The notes under the pieces are model-generated. The model was not told the DNA's origin. It did not search any database and saw nothing but the letters and a program-made list of their open reading frames with translations. From Candidatus Methanosuratincola subterraneus (lineage in GTDB: Archaea; Thermoproteota; Methanomethylicia; Methanomethylicales; Methanomethylicaceae): a stretch of DNA of 64,000 nucleotides. Location: NCBI GenBank assembly GCA_004028775.1, contig RXGA01000001.1, forward strand, positions 1-64,000. The letters run 5' to 3'. Positions 7,151-15,169 of the stretch are shown here, piece after piece; within the stretch, counting starts at the first letter, position 1; the number at the start of each line of letters is the position of its first letter. The position numbers and the translations under genes were made by a program.

Positions 7151-8909
7151 TCGACCGAGATGCAGAGAGCAGCGGATCGGCAGACACCTTGACGAAGAAG
7201 TTTCCAGACTTGCTCGGAAGGCTCACTATTGCTTCGCCGACAGAGAGGAGGGGTATTGCGCCCACTTGCCTCTCGTCCATCGAAGTGGATGCCGCTATCA
7301 GTTGCAGGTCTTCCCCTGATCTTATTGCATGTATAACCCTCACGGCAGTGTTCTTGACTACATCCTGGGACACAGACGAGGGGAACTGGGATATGACGAC
7401 GACCCCCTCCCCAAATTTTCTGAGCTCGGCGAGTATCCTCTCGCCTATCGTCATCGGGTCTTCGGGGCGCCTGGGGGGGAAGACATTCTGGGCCTCCTCG
7501 ATGAAGAGGACGTGGGTCAGAACTGAGCTCCCTCCCCTCTGGACGCAGTAGTCGTAGACCATCTTCATCAGGATGTTCGCATAGATCGTCCTGTTGTTGA
7601 CGTCCTTGAGGTTTGTCAGATCAATGGAGACCAGACCCTGGAAAATCTCATCCCTCGGGATTGAATCGTTACCGGACAAGGCAAATCCGCATGCCCCCTC
7701 TGTGAACGACTTGAGACGCCTCATAAGCGCCATCCTCGTCTCGTGATCCCAGCTGGATCGCATGGGCAGCAGGCTCAGCTCAGCTATCAAGTCAGAGACG
7801 GTCGGGGTGATTTTGGACCTGAATGCCGCCTTGAGCGCTTCCCTGAACATATAGGACTGCGGAGGGGTAAAGCGGAAGACTTGGGCAAAGATGTCAGTGA
7901 TGAACTCAACTTGGAAACCGAGGTCTTTGCCGCTGAACCCTGACAGCGGGTTTATGGTGAGCCCGCCTTGGGTGCCTGGCTTCAGCACCCTCCCGCCAGC
8001 GTCCTCGACTGCCAGGGAGTGCTCGCCGTGCCAGTCCAAGATGAGGACTGAGCATCCCAAAGAGTAGAGCCGGAGGGCCAGGCTCATTGCAGTTGTGGAT
8101 TTGCCGCTGCCTGTAGCCCCAAATATCGAGACGTGGCGCCTGATGTCGGTGAGCGGGATGCAGAGGGGAGCCACTTCCTTGCCCCTTGAATAGACAAATC
8201 CTATCAAAGGCCCCCCGCTGGTTATTGGCGGCTGCACGGCGGGCACCAAGGAAGATGGCTCTTGGCGATCTGGCGGGGGCGGGACGGCTGAGATGGCCTC
8301 CCCAGATGGCGGCTTTGCAATGCCGCCGATCTCCCCCAGCGAGTAGGGCAAAGGTGAAGAGAGGATCAACGATAAATCTTTCTCGTCCAGTCGCCTTGTC
8401 TGCGCTCCCGGGAACACCAGGCTGACCAGGCTCTCCAGCTGCCTCAAGGCCATCTCTGCCCTCTCGGAGAGGGCAATCCTGTCGTCAGAGCAGAACCATG
8501 CAATGAGCAGGGCCTGGCTCCCGCTTGGCGATTCTCGGAATGGGGAGGATCCCGGTAGAGAGTACATTATGTAGGCGGTCGGCATCCCGAATGATCCCAT
8601 AGCCTCGGTAAACCTGCATAGGCGCTCGTATGCCAGCTCTTTCTCGAACCGGTCAAAAGAATTGTCTTGGGAGGTGCTTATCGAAAGGGCGACAGCCGAA
8701 TACCGCTTGCCTCCAAACTCGAGGATGGGCGGCGATTGCCCTAGCCTGAGCGCTGCCCCGCTGTACGGGCTGCGCTCCACCAATTTAGGTACGATCGCGG
8801 AGAGAATAGGGATTGAAATCGAAAAAGCTGCAGCCAACGGGATCGACAAATAGTCTTTCAGGAACAGGAAGCTGATTATTGCGAGAAAAAATGAGGGTAT
8901 TATGGGCAT
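7095..8909 (-). CDS. Membrane-anchored HerA/VirB4-like (DUF87) ATPase
   Basis: 604 residues. Residues 5-42 hold one or two membrane segments. A variable region with a Pro-rich linker (about 200-230) follows, then a HerA/FtsK-superfamily motor: Walker A GATGSGKST at 264-272, LILDWHGEHS near 289-298, Walker B VLFIEEAQ at 467-474, and an arginine-finger region near 519-533. Soluble HerA lacks the N-terminal membrane part. Membrane-bound members include VirB4-like ATPases and CedB of archaeal DNA import. It is the last gene of a leftward locus with pilus-assembly genes, so it probably powers transfer or assembly at the membrane. What it moves is not known. The start is ATG. Confidence 0.8.
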   Translation of the reverse strand: MPIIPSFFLAIISFLFLKDYLSIPLAAAFSISIPILSAIVPKLVERSPYSGAALRLGQSPPILEFGGKRYSAVALSISTSQDNSFDRFEKELAYERLCRFTEAMGSFGMPTAYIMYSLPGSSPFRESPSGSQALLIAWFCSDDRIALSERAEMALRQLESLVSLVFPGAQTRRLDEKDLSLILSSPLPYSLGEIGGIAKPPSGEAISAVPPPPDRQEPSSLVPAVQPPITSGGPLIGFVYSRGKEVAPLCIPLTDIRRHVSIFGATGSGKSTTAMSLALRLYSLGCSVLILDWHGEHSLAVEDAGGRVLKPGTQGGLTINPLSGFSGKDLGFQVEFITDIFAQVFRFTPPQSYMFREALKAAFRSKITPTVSDLIAELSLLPMRSSWDHETRMALMRRLKSFTEGACGFALSGNDSIPRDEIFQGLVSIDLTNLKDVNNRTIYANILMKMVYDYCVQRGGSSVLTHVLFIEEAQNVFPPRRPEDPMTIGERILAELRKFGEGVVVISQFPSSVSQDVVKNTAVRVIHAIRSGEDLQLIAASTSMDERQVGAIPLLSVGEAIVSLPSKSGNFFVKVSADPLLSASRSISEGNRGEPLPSGAVQPN

Positions 8910-8912
8910 TTC

Positions 8913-9131
8913 TCAGCCAATCCTGAAGAATGAAAGGACTTGGTTCAAGGAATTCCGCAGGTTCTCGATAAATTCGTTCCCATTGAAGAGAGAGAGGTTG
9001 AATGTGTTCTGGACTCCTGAAAGCAGACCGACAATGATTGACATGACTACTGTCAGCGTCACTATAGATAGGCCAAGCAGCAACCCCTCTTCGACCAAGG
9101 GCGAACCCCTTCTCGAAAAACGCCTTCGCAA
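8913..9131 (-). CDS. Prepilin-like small membrane protein
   Basis: 72 residues. The N-terminus reads as a class III signal: basic MRRRFSRRG, then S-P-L-V-E-E and about 20 hydrophobic residues. Cleavage after Gly9 would leave Glu at position +5, the mark of a type IV pilin. The rest is a short Asn- and Phe-rich domain. The start is TTG at 9131. It lies four bases before the HerA-like gene and after the T2SF gene, so it may be the main subunit or a minor pilin of this locus. Confidence 0.65.
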   Translation of the reverse strand: MRRRFSRRGSPLVEEGLLLGLSIVTLTVVMSIIVGLLSGVQNTFNLSLFNGNEFIENLRNSLNQVLSFFRIG

Positions 9132-9158
9132 AAATTTTCCCCCATAGATCTTGCGGCT

Positions 9159-9950
9159 TTAAAAAGCAATGCCCACGGCAACCACCAGGGCAAGGTAAGT
9201 CACGAAGTAGGCGGCCGATGCGCGGAGAGCAGACCCTAACCAGCCGACGTGGGGGAGGGCTTTGGTGGGGAGGTACGACGACAGTAGCGCTATCGAATAG
9301 AAAACAGAAAATGCTGGAAAATCAAAACTGATCATGGGCCTGCCCATTGCCGCGCCCAGCCGCTGTTCGGAGAAGAAGGATCCCAGTATCGGGGAGGCGA
9401 AGGCGGTTACTGCCAAGGAGGCCGAGGAAATCATTGAGAGCATCTTAAATCGCATCGAAATTGCCCTCAGCCGCACCTCGAGGTCTTGCCTTACCTTCCT
9501 TCGATCCTCCCTCAATTTAACCAAGGACCTGAGCCGCTCAGATGACGAGGCTCTGTCAAACCCGAGCAGTGCCGCGATGGCCTCGAAAGTCTGGCTCTCA
9601 AAATGCATCTGCTTGGAGAATCTGCGCACCACGGATGCGGCGGCAACGCCCTCCCTGAGCTCTAGCAGAGGCTTTAAAAGCCGCTCATCTGGCACAGAGG
9701 TGCTGAATGCCCTGACGAGGGCTTCCCCTGGTGAGGTCGAGCCCAAGAGCCTCGAGAATGCAAGCAGGAAAGGGGCAGTACTGTCAGATCCGCCACTCTT
9801 GGAGACCCCGCGGATTTTCATCAGCCTGTCGAGCACGAGTAGCAGAGGCGGCAGAACAAGCACCCACGAAATGCCTCGGACGGAGGCGAGGGGCACGGTG
9901 ACAAGGATTGAGACCAAGATTGCCAGAGGGCTTGGGAACGCGCGCCTCAT
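9159..9950 (-). CDS. T2SF-like pilus assembly membrane protein (TadC/FlaJ-like)
   Basis: 263 residues with two hydrophobic segments near the N-terminus (about 9-42), a soluble helical middle rich in Arg and Glu with the pattern of a T2SF domain (PGEALVRAF near 73-81), and three or so membrane segments after residue 170. Such proteins form the inner-membrane platform on which the TadA-like ATPase acts. Its ATG overlaps the stop of the next upstream T2SF gene, so two platform proteins are translated as a pair, as TadB and TadC are in Tad systems. The match is by layout, not by strong motifs. Confidence 0.65.
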   Translation of the reverse strand: MRRAFPSPLAILVSILVTVPLASVRGISWVLVLPPLLLVLDRLMKIRGVSKSGGSDSTAPFLLAFSRLLGSTSPGEALVRAFSTSVPDERLLKPLLELREGVAAASVVRRFSKQMHFESQTFEAIAALLGFDRASSSERLRSLVKLREDRRKVRQDLEVRLRAISMRFKMLSMISSASLAVTAFASPILGSFFSEQRLGAAMGRPMISFDFPAFSVFYSIALLSSYLPTKALPHVGWLGSALRASAAYFVTYLALVVAVGIAF

Positions 9951-10741
9951 GAAAGGATCGCCTCGAGCCCCTTGAACCAGCAGAATATCGCCGTTAGCGC
10001 AGCGGAGAACGCCAGGATGAGTAGGGGAGACAATGGCGTGGACGCAAGCCCCCAGACAGCCATGACCATTGACAACCCTATGGGCAGGATGGTCGAGAGA
10101 GCGATAAGCAAGGAAAGCATGTCCTCTGCCTTTAGGATCCTGCCGTGCAATTCATTGTACCAATTCGAAATCACAGGCGAGATCTCTCCTTCCCTGCCAT
10201 TGACCGCAGACTTTACCCAATCTGAACAGATGTCTTTGCCGCTGAAGGACTGGAGTATCGCCTTCTCAGGCCTAACGCCGTCCCTCATCGACATGATCGC
10301 TTTACTGAAGTTTCCAGAAGCGCTTCCTGGCACTTCTGCGGCCTTGCTAGCGGCAAGAGCAAGATTCCCAGTGGCGAGGAGCACAGTAGCAAAGATCTCG
10401 AATGAGTGGGCAGCATCGAAGAGATCCCTTATCCCGGATCCCGCGTCAGTGATCCACGGAAGGACGGCAAGGAGAGCTGCCGCAACCGGCACTGCCAGAG
10501 CCGAGTGCAGGGGAAGGCCAAAAAAGAGGATCGCGATCAGGATGACCAAAGTTGAAAGCGCAAGGAGGTTGAGCCCCGCAACAAGGAGGCCCCTGCCTGC
10601 GACCCCAAGCACTTCGATTGCGTCGTAGCCCAGTACGGTGGAGAGCCGCGCCAATGAGCGGGACGGCAGGATTGACCTTCGGCAGAAGGCGTTGAGCGAT
10701 GCGCTTCGGGCTTGCGTGTGGTCCTTTTCTAGGAGGGGCAA
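9947..10741 (-). CDS. T2SF-like pilus assembly membrane protein (TadB-like)
   Basis: 264 residues: a basic N-terminus, two membrane segments (about 48-100), a soluble helical T2SF-like region with a DGVRPEKAILQSFSGKD stretch, and two C-terminal membrane segments. This is the order seen in TadB/GspF-type proteins. It partners the following gene through an ATGA overlap and is preceded by the TadA-like ATPase gene. The start is TTG at 10741 with only a weak SD, so the exact N-terminus is uncertain. Confidence 0.65.
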   Translation of the reverse strand: MPLLEKDHTQARSASLNAFCRRSILPSRSLARLSTVLGYDAIEVLGVAGRGLLVAGLNLLALSTLVILIAILFFGLPLHSALAVPVAAALLAVLPWITDAGSGIRDLFDAAHSFEIFATVLLATGNLALAASKAAEVPGSASGNFSKAIMSMRDGVRPEKAILQSFSGKDICSDWVKSAVNGREGEISPVISNWYNELHGRILKAEDMLSLLIALSTILPIGLSMVMAVWGLASTPLSPLLILAFSAALTAIFCWFKGLEAILS

Positions 10742-10756
10742 GGCAGATCAATCCCC

Positions 10757-12460
10757 CTACGCGGCTATCGAGATCTTCCTGTACGCAGGCGTGGGCTCTA
10801 GCTGTCCGGAAGCAGCATCCCAGAGGAATAGGTCCCTGAGCGGCGGTATCTCGACCGGGGGCTCGTCGTGCACTACCTCGGATATCCTTACAACCCTTCT
10901 GGCAAAGTTCCCTTCGATGTCGAACCTCCGCATCTGCACCAGCACCCCCAAGTCAGACAAGGAGATCAGCGGTATGTGGTGTTGGTAGGCGAACCTCCTC
11001 AGCAGCCCTTCCCCGGATGGGGCGTGCACTGTGTGTATGCAGCGAATGCCTGATGCCAGAATTTGGAACAGGGCCCGGCTGTCGGACTCGGAGAGGACTT
11101 CCCCAAAGAAGACGTAGTCAGGGGATTTGTGGAGCAGGCTGTCCAGGACCGATCTGCGCCTCTCTGCGGCCTCTCCAGACCCTGTCGCAGCGAGCAGCCT
11201 GACCTGGTGCTTCCCAAGGTGGCGCTGCGTTATGTTCTCTGCGATGTCGGATTCCACAGAGTATTTCCTCCAGTGCTGAGGGGTCTCGAGGTCGAGGGCT
11301 ATTGCGAGCGTCGTCTTGCCAGAGCCGCTCTCACCATAGATGCTGAAGCTGCTCCCAGCCCTCAGCTTCATGAGCAGGTATGAGACCGCTTCGGGCGGGA
11401 TTGTCTTGTTCTTGACCAGCATTTTGAAATCGGTCGGATTCCTGAAGAACTTACGGACATCGACCGAAGCCCCCTCAAATGAGAGTGGCGGGGCGTCGAT
11501 AGAGACCCTTGCATGGAACTCGCTGGTCTTTATCGATGCCTTTATTGAAGGGTTCATGTAGTCAGATGCCCTTCCTGAGCTTGCGGCAGAAAATGCCAAA
11601 AGCCGATCGATAACTTCTGGAGTGACCCAAACCGCTGATTCGCACCTGCCAAACTCCCTGTGGTCTATGTATGCAAATGTCATGGGGGAGTCGGCATAGA
11701 ATTCTCCGACATTGTCGTCAATGAGGAGGGGGAGGAGGTTTTCCAGCCCGACGGACGAATACAGGGCAAAGTTCTCGGCAGGCACACTCATCCTCGAAAA
11801 TTCCCTCAGGATTGCCCTCCTCTCCTCGATGACCTTCCCTAGCTCTATCGAAAAAGGGGGCTTGAGTCGCATCTCCTCATGCACCCTGACCTTCCTCATG
11901 AGCCTGAAAGACTCTATCCTTTCTTCAACCGAGAGGGAACACAGCACAGGGACGTATACAAGGCGTCCAGAACGCCTCAGCATGTAAACGGAATATGGAG
12001 GGATCGAGTACGCTGGAGGCCCAAAGGAGATGAGACCGGATGGCACAACCTGCGGGCGGATGGCAAAGCGGAGCTCACCCCTTGGGATCATAAGGGACCT
12101 TAAACCAGCTAGCTCGCCGCATGCCCCGCAAAGCCTGCACCTGATCCCCTTTTTGTGGATGTGTATCCCCAAACGGACTTTCGAAAGCAGCACGGGCCAT
12201 TCGCTGTTACGCGAAGAGCAGACCTCCCTTGCAAAAGCGCATCCCTTTGCCTTGGTCGAGAGGATCCCAATGCTGAGCATGAGATCCTGGCAGACCCGCT
12301 TAATCATCTGGAACTGATCGCCGGTTAGGAGGAGGCTTCTCTTACCCAAGAAAAGGCAGAGCGCGCCCGGTCCGGGAAGATCTTCATGGACCTGCTCGAA
12401 CTCAGAGAGCGACATCCAGGGATCGAGGTTTCGGTATATCCTAAGGGAACCTTCTCTCAA
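10757..12460 (-). CDS. TadA/VirB11-like secretion ATPase with a Cys cluster
   Basis: 567 residues. The C-terminal half is a GspE/VirB11/FlaI-type motor: Walker A GESGSGKTT at 376-384, an Asp box (YSVESDIAENI) near 400, Walker B DYVFFGEV at 448-455 and a His box CIHTVHA at 474-480. The N-terminal half has Cys at about 74 and 81 and a C-x2-C-x2-C group at 108-114, which could bind a metal. It would drive pilus assembly by pushing on the T2SF proteins encoded next. The start is TTG at 12460, overlapping the preceding small gene; an ATG at 12415 is the alternative. Confidence 0.82.
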   Translation of the reverse strand: MREGSLRIYRNLDPWMSLSEFEQVHEDLPGPGALCLFLGKRSLLLTGDQFQMIKRVCQDLMLSIGILSTKAKGCAFAREVCSSRNSEWPVLLSKVRLGIHIHKKGIRCRLCGACGELAGLRSLMIPRGELRFAIRPQVVPSGLISFGPPAYSIPPYSVYMLRRSGRLVYVPVLCSLSVEERIESFRLMRKVRVHEEMRLKPPFSIELGKVIEERRAILREFSRMSVPAENFALYSSVGLENLLPLLIDDNVGEFYADSPMTFAYIDHREFGRCESAVWVTPEVIDRLLAFSAASSGRASDYMNPSIKASIKTSEFHARVSIDAPPLSFEGASVDVRKFFRNPTDFKMLVKNKTIPPEAVSYLLMKLRAGSSFSIYGESGSGKTTLAIALDLETPQHWRKYSVESDIAENITQRHLGKHQVRLLAATGSGEAAERRRSVLDSLLHKSPDYVFFGEVLSESDSRALFQILASGIRCIHTVHAPSGEGLLRRFAYQHHIPLISLSDLGVLVQMRRFDIEGNFARRVVRISEVVHDEPPVEIPPLRDLFLWDAASGQLEPTPAYRKISIAA

Positions 12461-12587
12461 TCTCTTCTACCTTCTTAGACACCAGGCATATAGAGTACTC
12501 AAGGATCGCGATCCGCTCTTCAAGCATGGAGATGGCATCGCCACTCCTACTCGTTTGGAAACGATCGGCCTCCTGACAGTTTACCAT
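12441..12587 (-). CDS. Small coiled-coil protein leading the pilus operon
   Basis: 48 residues from ATG at 12587 (MVNCQEADRF), ending in a heptad-like helix (ISMLEERIAILEYSICLVSKKVEEIE). The start is set by a TATA box on the minus strand 32 bases upstream and by a GGAG about nine bases before the ATG; a TTG at 12626 is in frame but lies inside that TATA box. It overlaps the TadA-like gene by 20 bases, which suggests coupled translation. No family is recognised. It could dimerise with, or regulate, the ATPase. Confidence 0.5.
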   Translation of the reverse strand: MVNCQEADRFQTSRSGDAISMLEERIAILEYSICLVSKKVEEIERRFP

Positions 12588-12611
12588 CAGATCAGCCTCC
12601 AAAATATGCCA

Positions 12612-12664
12612 GAACTTATATGGCAAACCGCCATTGAGGAGTCCTCCCGTGGGCTTTTATAAGG
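12612..12664. promoter_or_regulatory. Divergent promoters between the two pilus operons
   Basis: On the minus strand CATATAAG (12616-12623) lies 32 bases before the small coiled-coil gene. On the plus strand TTTATAAG (12655-12662) lies about 25 bases before a GTG at 12684. The machine genes and the pilin-like genes therefore share a control region of about 100 bases, with room for a common regulator. Confidence 0.55.
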
Positions 12665-12683
12665 GGTCTAATAGCGTGAGAAG

Positions 12684-12903
12684 AGTGCCCTCTCGGATAG
12701 TGGTCTTTGGCACTTTATTGCTGTTCTGGATCCTGATCGCCACCGCGATCGGCGAGGGCAGCCTAGGGCTCTTCTTCGAGATTATCCAGTCCCTGGAAGG
12801 CGGGCACGAGGGGATTTTCTTGGCAGCAGTGGAGAGTATGAATAGCACAGGCAGGTTCGAAGTCAATTTCAATGGAATAATGGGGTTAGTTGAAGATGGA
12901 TGA
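12684..12903 (+). CDS. Small membrane-anchored, pilin-like protein
   Basis: About 72 residues with one hydrophobic segment close to the N-terminus (RIVVFGTLLLFWILIATAIG) and a short extracytoplasmic part containing two N-glycosylation sequons (NST and possibly NFN). The GTG at 12684 is chosen because a TATA box at 12655-12662 would start transcription there; a GTG at 12675 in frame is nearly as good. It is first of four overlapping rightward genes with the same single-helix plan. No family is recognised beyond that plan. Confidence 0.45.
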
Positions 12904-13099
12904 CGAGATGCTGGAATTCCTCCTAATGGTCCCAGTGATACTTGCCATTGTGGCAATAAATGCGACGGTGCTGGAGGTCATTGATAGCCAGATAGAAGAT
13001 CTTGAGGGGTTCAATATGACGCTGGGGATGGCTCCTTGCGCATATGCGATCGACAACGCCTCGGGCAACGTCTACCCGGAGGTCCTCTGCGGTGGATAA
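12896..13099 (+). CDS. Small pilin-like membrane protein
   Basis: 67 residues from ATG at 12896. The acidic start (MDDEMLEF) leads straight into a hydrophobic helix (LLMVPVILAIVAINATVLEVI), followed by a short domain with two Cys. Overlap with the previous gene (stop at 12901-12903) points to coupled translation. The look of a mature type IV pilin N-terminus without a leader is notable, but no PilD-type cleavage site is visible. The function is inferred only from its place next to the Tad-like machine. Confidence 0.5.
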   Translation: MDDEMLEFLLMVPVILAIVAINATVLEVIDSQIEDLEGFNMTLGMAPCAYAIDNASGNVYPEVLCGG

Positions 13100-13418
13100 G
13101 GGGCAGGTCCCCCTGATCGATGCGCTGGGGGCGCTTCTGGCAGCCATTCTAGTGCTCTCAGCGGCATCACTAGCCCAAGCAGGTTTTGGGGCTGATCTTG
13201 ATGAGATCGCGGAGAAGGAGAGCCTGAGGCAAGAAATTTACCATCTGATTGCCTCCGGGAACATGACTCATCTTCTTGATTTGTGCGCTAAGCAAGGCAG
13301 CCTGGATATTGGAGGCATCAGGTTGAGCCTGGATGAGCCCGAAAATGGGCCTTATGTGGCGCTACTTTCCAGCAGGGATGGGGGGATCACGCTATTCTAC
13401 GCAACAAGAAAGGGGTAA
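13092..13418 (+). CDS. Prepilin-like protein with class III-type signal
   Basis: 108 residues from GTG at 13092: M-D-K-G, then QVPLIDALGALLAAILVLS. Lys-Gly followed by a hydrophobic helix is the pattern of an archaeal prepilin cleavage site, with Asp at +6 where Glu at +5 is more usual. The body has a mixed alpha-beta composition and one Cys. It overlaps the previous gene by eight bases. Upstream frame to 13044 is open but would add an Arg- and Ser-rich stretch that looks like out-of-frame translation. Confidence 0.6.
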   Translation: MDKGQVPLIDALGALLAAILVLSAASLAQAGFGADLDEIAEKESLRQEIYHLIASGNMTHLLDLCAKQGSLDIGGIRLSLDEPENGPYVALLSSRDGGITLFYATRKG

Positions 13419-13420
13419 TC

Positions 13421-13882
13421 CTGACCGCCAGCGAGTTAATTATACTGCTCCTCGTCCTGGTCGCCGCGTTAACCGTAAATGCCCAGCGCAGGGAGCTAAA
13501 GAGGGAGGCGGAGGCAACAGATCTCCTGAAAGGATTCGAGTTCACGTCATACAACCTGCTCTTCGACCTCTGCAGCTACCTCAAAGCACACGAAAATTTC
13601 GCTTCGCTCGAGGAGGCTAGCCAAGGGATCACCCAACTGCTGGATCGGTGGTGCTCGCAAATCAATAGCAATGCCAAGAGCGGTGGCGTGTACAGCCTAT
13701 CGGTTCACATCGAATCTGTCTTGGTCGAGGAATACTCCGGGCAGGCCGTGGATAGCTGCCAGATGCGCTTTGCTGGCAAAACGGGGGATGAGAAGTGGCT
13801 GGTGACTGGGGAGTTGTATGTCGAGTTCTGGAACGAGGAGATTCTCTTCAGGGCTAACCACAGGATCAAGATAGCAATCTGA
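13421..13882 (+). CDS. Pilin-like protein without a canonical start codon (CTG likely)
   Basis: An open frame of about 153 residues follows the previous stop by two bases: (M)TASELIILLLVLVAALTV, then a Glu-Lys-Arg-rich helix and a beta-rich end (VYSLSVHIESVLVEEY, WLVTGELYVEFWNEEILF). The frame contains no ATG, GTG or TTG before the hydrophobic helix; the first GTG and ATG are far inside the protein. CTG at 13421 has an AAGGGG SD about five bases upstream and puts Glu at residue 5, as in mature pilins. A -1 slip on AAAGGGG at the end of the previous gene is the other explanation. Coding is supported by length and sequence quality. Confidence 0.6.
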   Translation: MTASELIILLLVLVAALTVNAQRRELKREAEATDLLKGFEFTSYNLLFDLCSYLKAHENFASLEEASQGITQLLDRWCSQINSNAKSGGVYSLSVHIESVLVEEYSGQAVDSCQMRFAGKTGDEKWLVTGELYVEFWNEEILFRANHRIKIAI

Positions 13883-13917
13883 AACGCAAGTAGAAAAAGA
13901 GGATAGTAGGGCGGAAG

Positions 13918-14853
13918 CTAGATCTGGGCAGCGAGCATTTTGGACTGGGAGGCGCCGTTAGTGAAGACCGTTGAAAGATGGCTCCGCAGCGTGTACTCGG
14001 CTATCCCCACATCCTTGGAGAACTGCGACTTGGTCAGTATGCTTTCGGCCGATCTTGACTCTGCAAGGATCTTATTAGCTAGGAAAACTGCCGAAGCCGC
14101 AAGGAGGTATGGGTTCTTGCCTGATCTGCGGGGCGGGGGGAGGCCTGCAAGAAGAACTTTAGAAAGCGACAAGAGCCTCTGGAAGTAGTCGTCGGGTTCA
14201 AAGCCGATGAGGCGGATCCTGACTTGGATGAAAGGAGATGTGCGCAACTTTTCGACAACCCTGCCGAGATAATCCTCTGACTGATGGAATTTCTTGTTGA
14301 ATGGGATGAAGAAAGAGTGGAAATTAAGGTTCTTTGCGACCACCCTAACGGATAGCTTGTACCCCCTCCGCTTGAAGGCATTGACCAGCTCGGGAAGCCG
14401 CACCGGTGCGCGATCGCCAAATTCCCTAGAGACCGAGGCCAGGCACACCGCCATCAGCATGCCGTAGTTCCCGTAAGGGTTCCTGAGTTTGGAGAGGAGC
14501 TGATCGAAGAAGTTCATTGCCGTCTCAACAACCTCCCTGGGCATGCAGAGTTCCACCGCTATCAACTCCAAATCTCGGCGGAGCTGGAGCATATTGAGGC
14601 ATGATCCGTTGTATGCAGACTCCTGAAGCCGCTTGAGCCGAATATACTTCGCCTGAGTTTCTGGGGAGAGCTTCCTTTCTGATGAGTCGGTGAAGAACGC
14701 AGGCCCCTTGGTTATGAGGCTCCCCAACCGCTGCTTCTTCCCAACCGGCGGATTGTAAAAGTCGCAGTTACTATGGACAAGGCCGCACTCTACGCAAACA
14801 AGGTTTCCGCTGCCGTCTGGGATCAAAACGCCTTTGCATTCATCGCAGCTCAT
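13918..14853 (-). CDS. Transcription factor B (TFB) paralogue
   Basis: About 311 residues. An N-terminal zinc ribbon has two Cys pairs (CDEC, then CVEC 14 residues later), followed by a linker with a basic KKQRLG stretch in the B-finger region and two cyclin-like repeats (from about residue 85 to the end). TFB bridges TBP-TATA and RNA polymerase. The ATG at 14853 has a GGTGGTGG SD and matches the usual ribbon start; ATG at 14880 is in frame. It converges on the pilin-like genes. Sequence details in the repeats are divergent, which suggests a secondary TFB with a restricted set of promoters rather than the housekeeping one. Confidence 0.8.
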   Translation of the reverse strand: MSCDECKGVLIPDGSGNLVCVECGLVHSNCDFYNPPVGKKQRLGSLITKGPAFFTDSSERKLSPETQAKYIRLKRLQESAYNGSCLNMLQLRRDLELIAVELCMPREVVETAMNFFDQLLSKLRNPYGNYGMLMAVCLASVSREFGDRAPVRLPELVNAFKRRGYKLSVRVVAKNLNFHSFFIPFNKKFHQSEDYLGRVVEKLRTSPFIQVRIRLIGFEPDDYFQRLLSLSKVLLAGLPPPRRSGKNPYLLAASAVFLANKILAESRSAESILTKSQFSKDVGIAEYTLRSHLSTVFTNGASQSKMLAAQI

Positions 14854-15121
14854 TTCCACCACCAAAAATGTATTCTTCATGGCTGAACTGCACGGCTAGC
14901 AATCCCAGGGGCTTTAAGATTTACCAGCAACAGGCTTCCTATCCGGGGGCGCACATGTGCATTTGGACGAAGCAACCATCTCAAAACGAGGAGAGCCGGC
15001 ACTAGGAGAAAGAGAGGGAGGGGCGAAACTGAAGGGGCGGCAGGTCCTGCCTAGCCAGCAGGATTGGCGCCCACTTTGATAACCCCTTGGATCCCCTGGC
15101 TTCCCAAGGCGTTGCTTTGCA

Positions 15122-15149
15122 CTATATTTATAATTTATAAAATATTTAA
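15122..15149 (+). promoter_or_regulatory. AT-rich promoter of the Sm-like gene
   Basis: Several overlapping TATA-like elements (CTATATTTATA, TTATAAAATATTTA) sit 20-48 bases before the ATG, and a GGTGAG SD lies at 15159-15164. The 240 bases further upstream, to 14880, hold no gene that I can see. Confidence 0.5.
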
Positions 15150-15169
15150 GGGTGGGTAGGTGAGCGAAA

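Noticed and set aside
14881-15121. GC-rich gap before the Sm-like gene, with a GGCAGGTCCTGCC palindrome
   Set aside because: No known RNA family (RNase P, SRP) could be matched; the palindrome alone is weak.
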